Of a stretch of DNA of 39,833 nt, positions 39,618 to 39,833 are shown piece by piece. The translations under genes were made by a program, and so were the position numbers. This DNA is from Candidatus Eiseniibacteriota bacterium (GTDB taxonomy: Bacteria; Eisenbacteria; RBG-16-71-46; CAIMUX01; WJJG01). The stretch is taken from the NCBI GenBank assembly GCA_023129715.1, contig JAGMBO010000006.1, positions 1 to 39,833 of the forward strand, written 5' to 3'. Every line of letters starts with the position of its first letter. Position 1 is the stretch's first letter. Below the pieces are notes generated by a model. The model was not told the origin of the DNA and searched no databases. It saw only the letters and a program-made list of their open reading frames with translations.

Positions 39618-39833
39618 ATGAGGATCGCGGACGATTTCTACGAGAAGAACAAGGATCGCCTGTATCGGCGAGTTGCCAGGGAGTTGCGCTCGGCGCGGCG
39701 CATTGTTGACGTCGGCTGTGGGGATTGCGATCTGGCCGGCCTGCTGGCCGAAGTCCAAAGGCGCGAGGTGATCGGAGTGGATGTCGTGGACGCCGTGTTC
39801 CCCGCGCCTTCAGCGAAAGGACGGCGGCCTCGA
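39618..39833 (+). CDS. SAM-dependent methyltransferase (3' end outside window)
   Basis: The start has GAGAGG seven bases before ATG. The 72 visible residues run off the end of the window without a stop. MRIADDFYEKNKDRLYRRVARELRSA precedes motif I, RRIVDVGCGDCDLAGLLAE, and the motif-II acidic strand VIGVDVVDAVF, showing a class I methyltransferase Rossmann fold. The substrate is unknown. The nearest gene is the tRNA-editing domain upstream on the same strand. Confidence 0.8.
   Translation, partial: MRIADDFYEKNKDRLYRRVARELRSARRIVDVGCGDCDLAGLLAEVQRREVIGVDVVDAVFPAPSAKGRRPR

Overview
The window reads as chromosome from an uncultured, high-GC, Gram-negative bacterium. A TonB-dependent outer-membrane receptor, lipoboxes, glycosyltransferases with a lipid-linked glycan flippase, and two secreted proteins ending in a FlgD-like Ig domain (the sorting-type C-terminus common in Candidatus Eisenbacteria, Krumholzibacteriota, Latescibacterota and other FCB relatives) fit an FCB-superphylum lineage. 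That placement is inference from gene content; there is no rRNA in the window. I saw no tRNA, rRNA, CRISPR array, complete insertion sequence or replication origin.

Layout. 1-1.26 kb: 3' part of a secreted two-repeat protein with a FlgD-like tail. 1.56-5.97 kb: a putative promoter and a clear cobalamin riboswitch controlling a BtuB-like TonB receptor and, overlapping its stop codon, a secreted YncE/BtuG-like beta-propeller protein; this looks like a vitamin B12 capture unit. 6.26-9.37 kb: a PilZ / cNMP-fold / HDOD regulator and an Ig-like lipoprotein. 9.4-13.1 kb: a large GT-B-like protein divergent from a flippase. 13.2-14.3 kb: a GYD-domain protein and signal peptidase I on the minus strand. 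14.4-17.3 kb: a truncated alcohol dehydrogenase, then IF-1 with an Arg/Gly-rich extension and a five-S1-domain RNA-binding protein, both translation-related. 17.3-18.1 kb: a spermidine-synthase-fold protein. 18.3-22.1 kb: a tight four-gene membrane cassette (Fn3 plus a DUF6754-like domain, and three further membrane proteins), the best candidate for an undescribed system. 22.1-25.9 kb: three minus-strand GT-B glycosyltransferases. 26.0-29.0 kb: a secreted four-repeat protein and a Cys-rich protein. 29.2-31.8 kb: a 52-residue protein, a sulfatase-like hydrolase with Thr at the nucleophile position, and an O-methyltransferase. 31.8-34.9 kb: a membrane Ser/Thr kinase with TPRs. 35.2-38.4 kb: promoter, a 57-residue SEC-C protein, a DUF89 phosphatase-like protein and TypA/BipA. 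38.4-39.8 kb: a transposase remnant, a free-standing archaeal-type threonyl-tRNA synthetase editing domain and the start of a SAM methyltransferase.

A feature running through the whole window is short tandem repeat arrays with periods of 18, 21, 24 or 48 bases. I count eight in 40 kb: six inside genes (signal peptides, linkers, even a loop within an S1 domain) and two in 5' intergenic DNA. All periods are multiples of three. This expansion habit, the B12 locus, the four-gene membrane cassette and the stand-alone tRNA-editing domain are the observations most worth following up.
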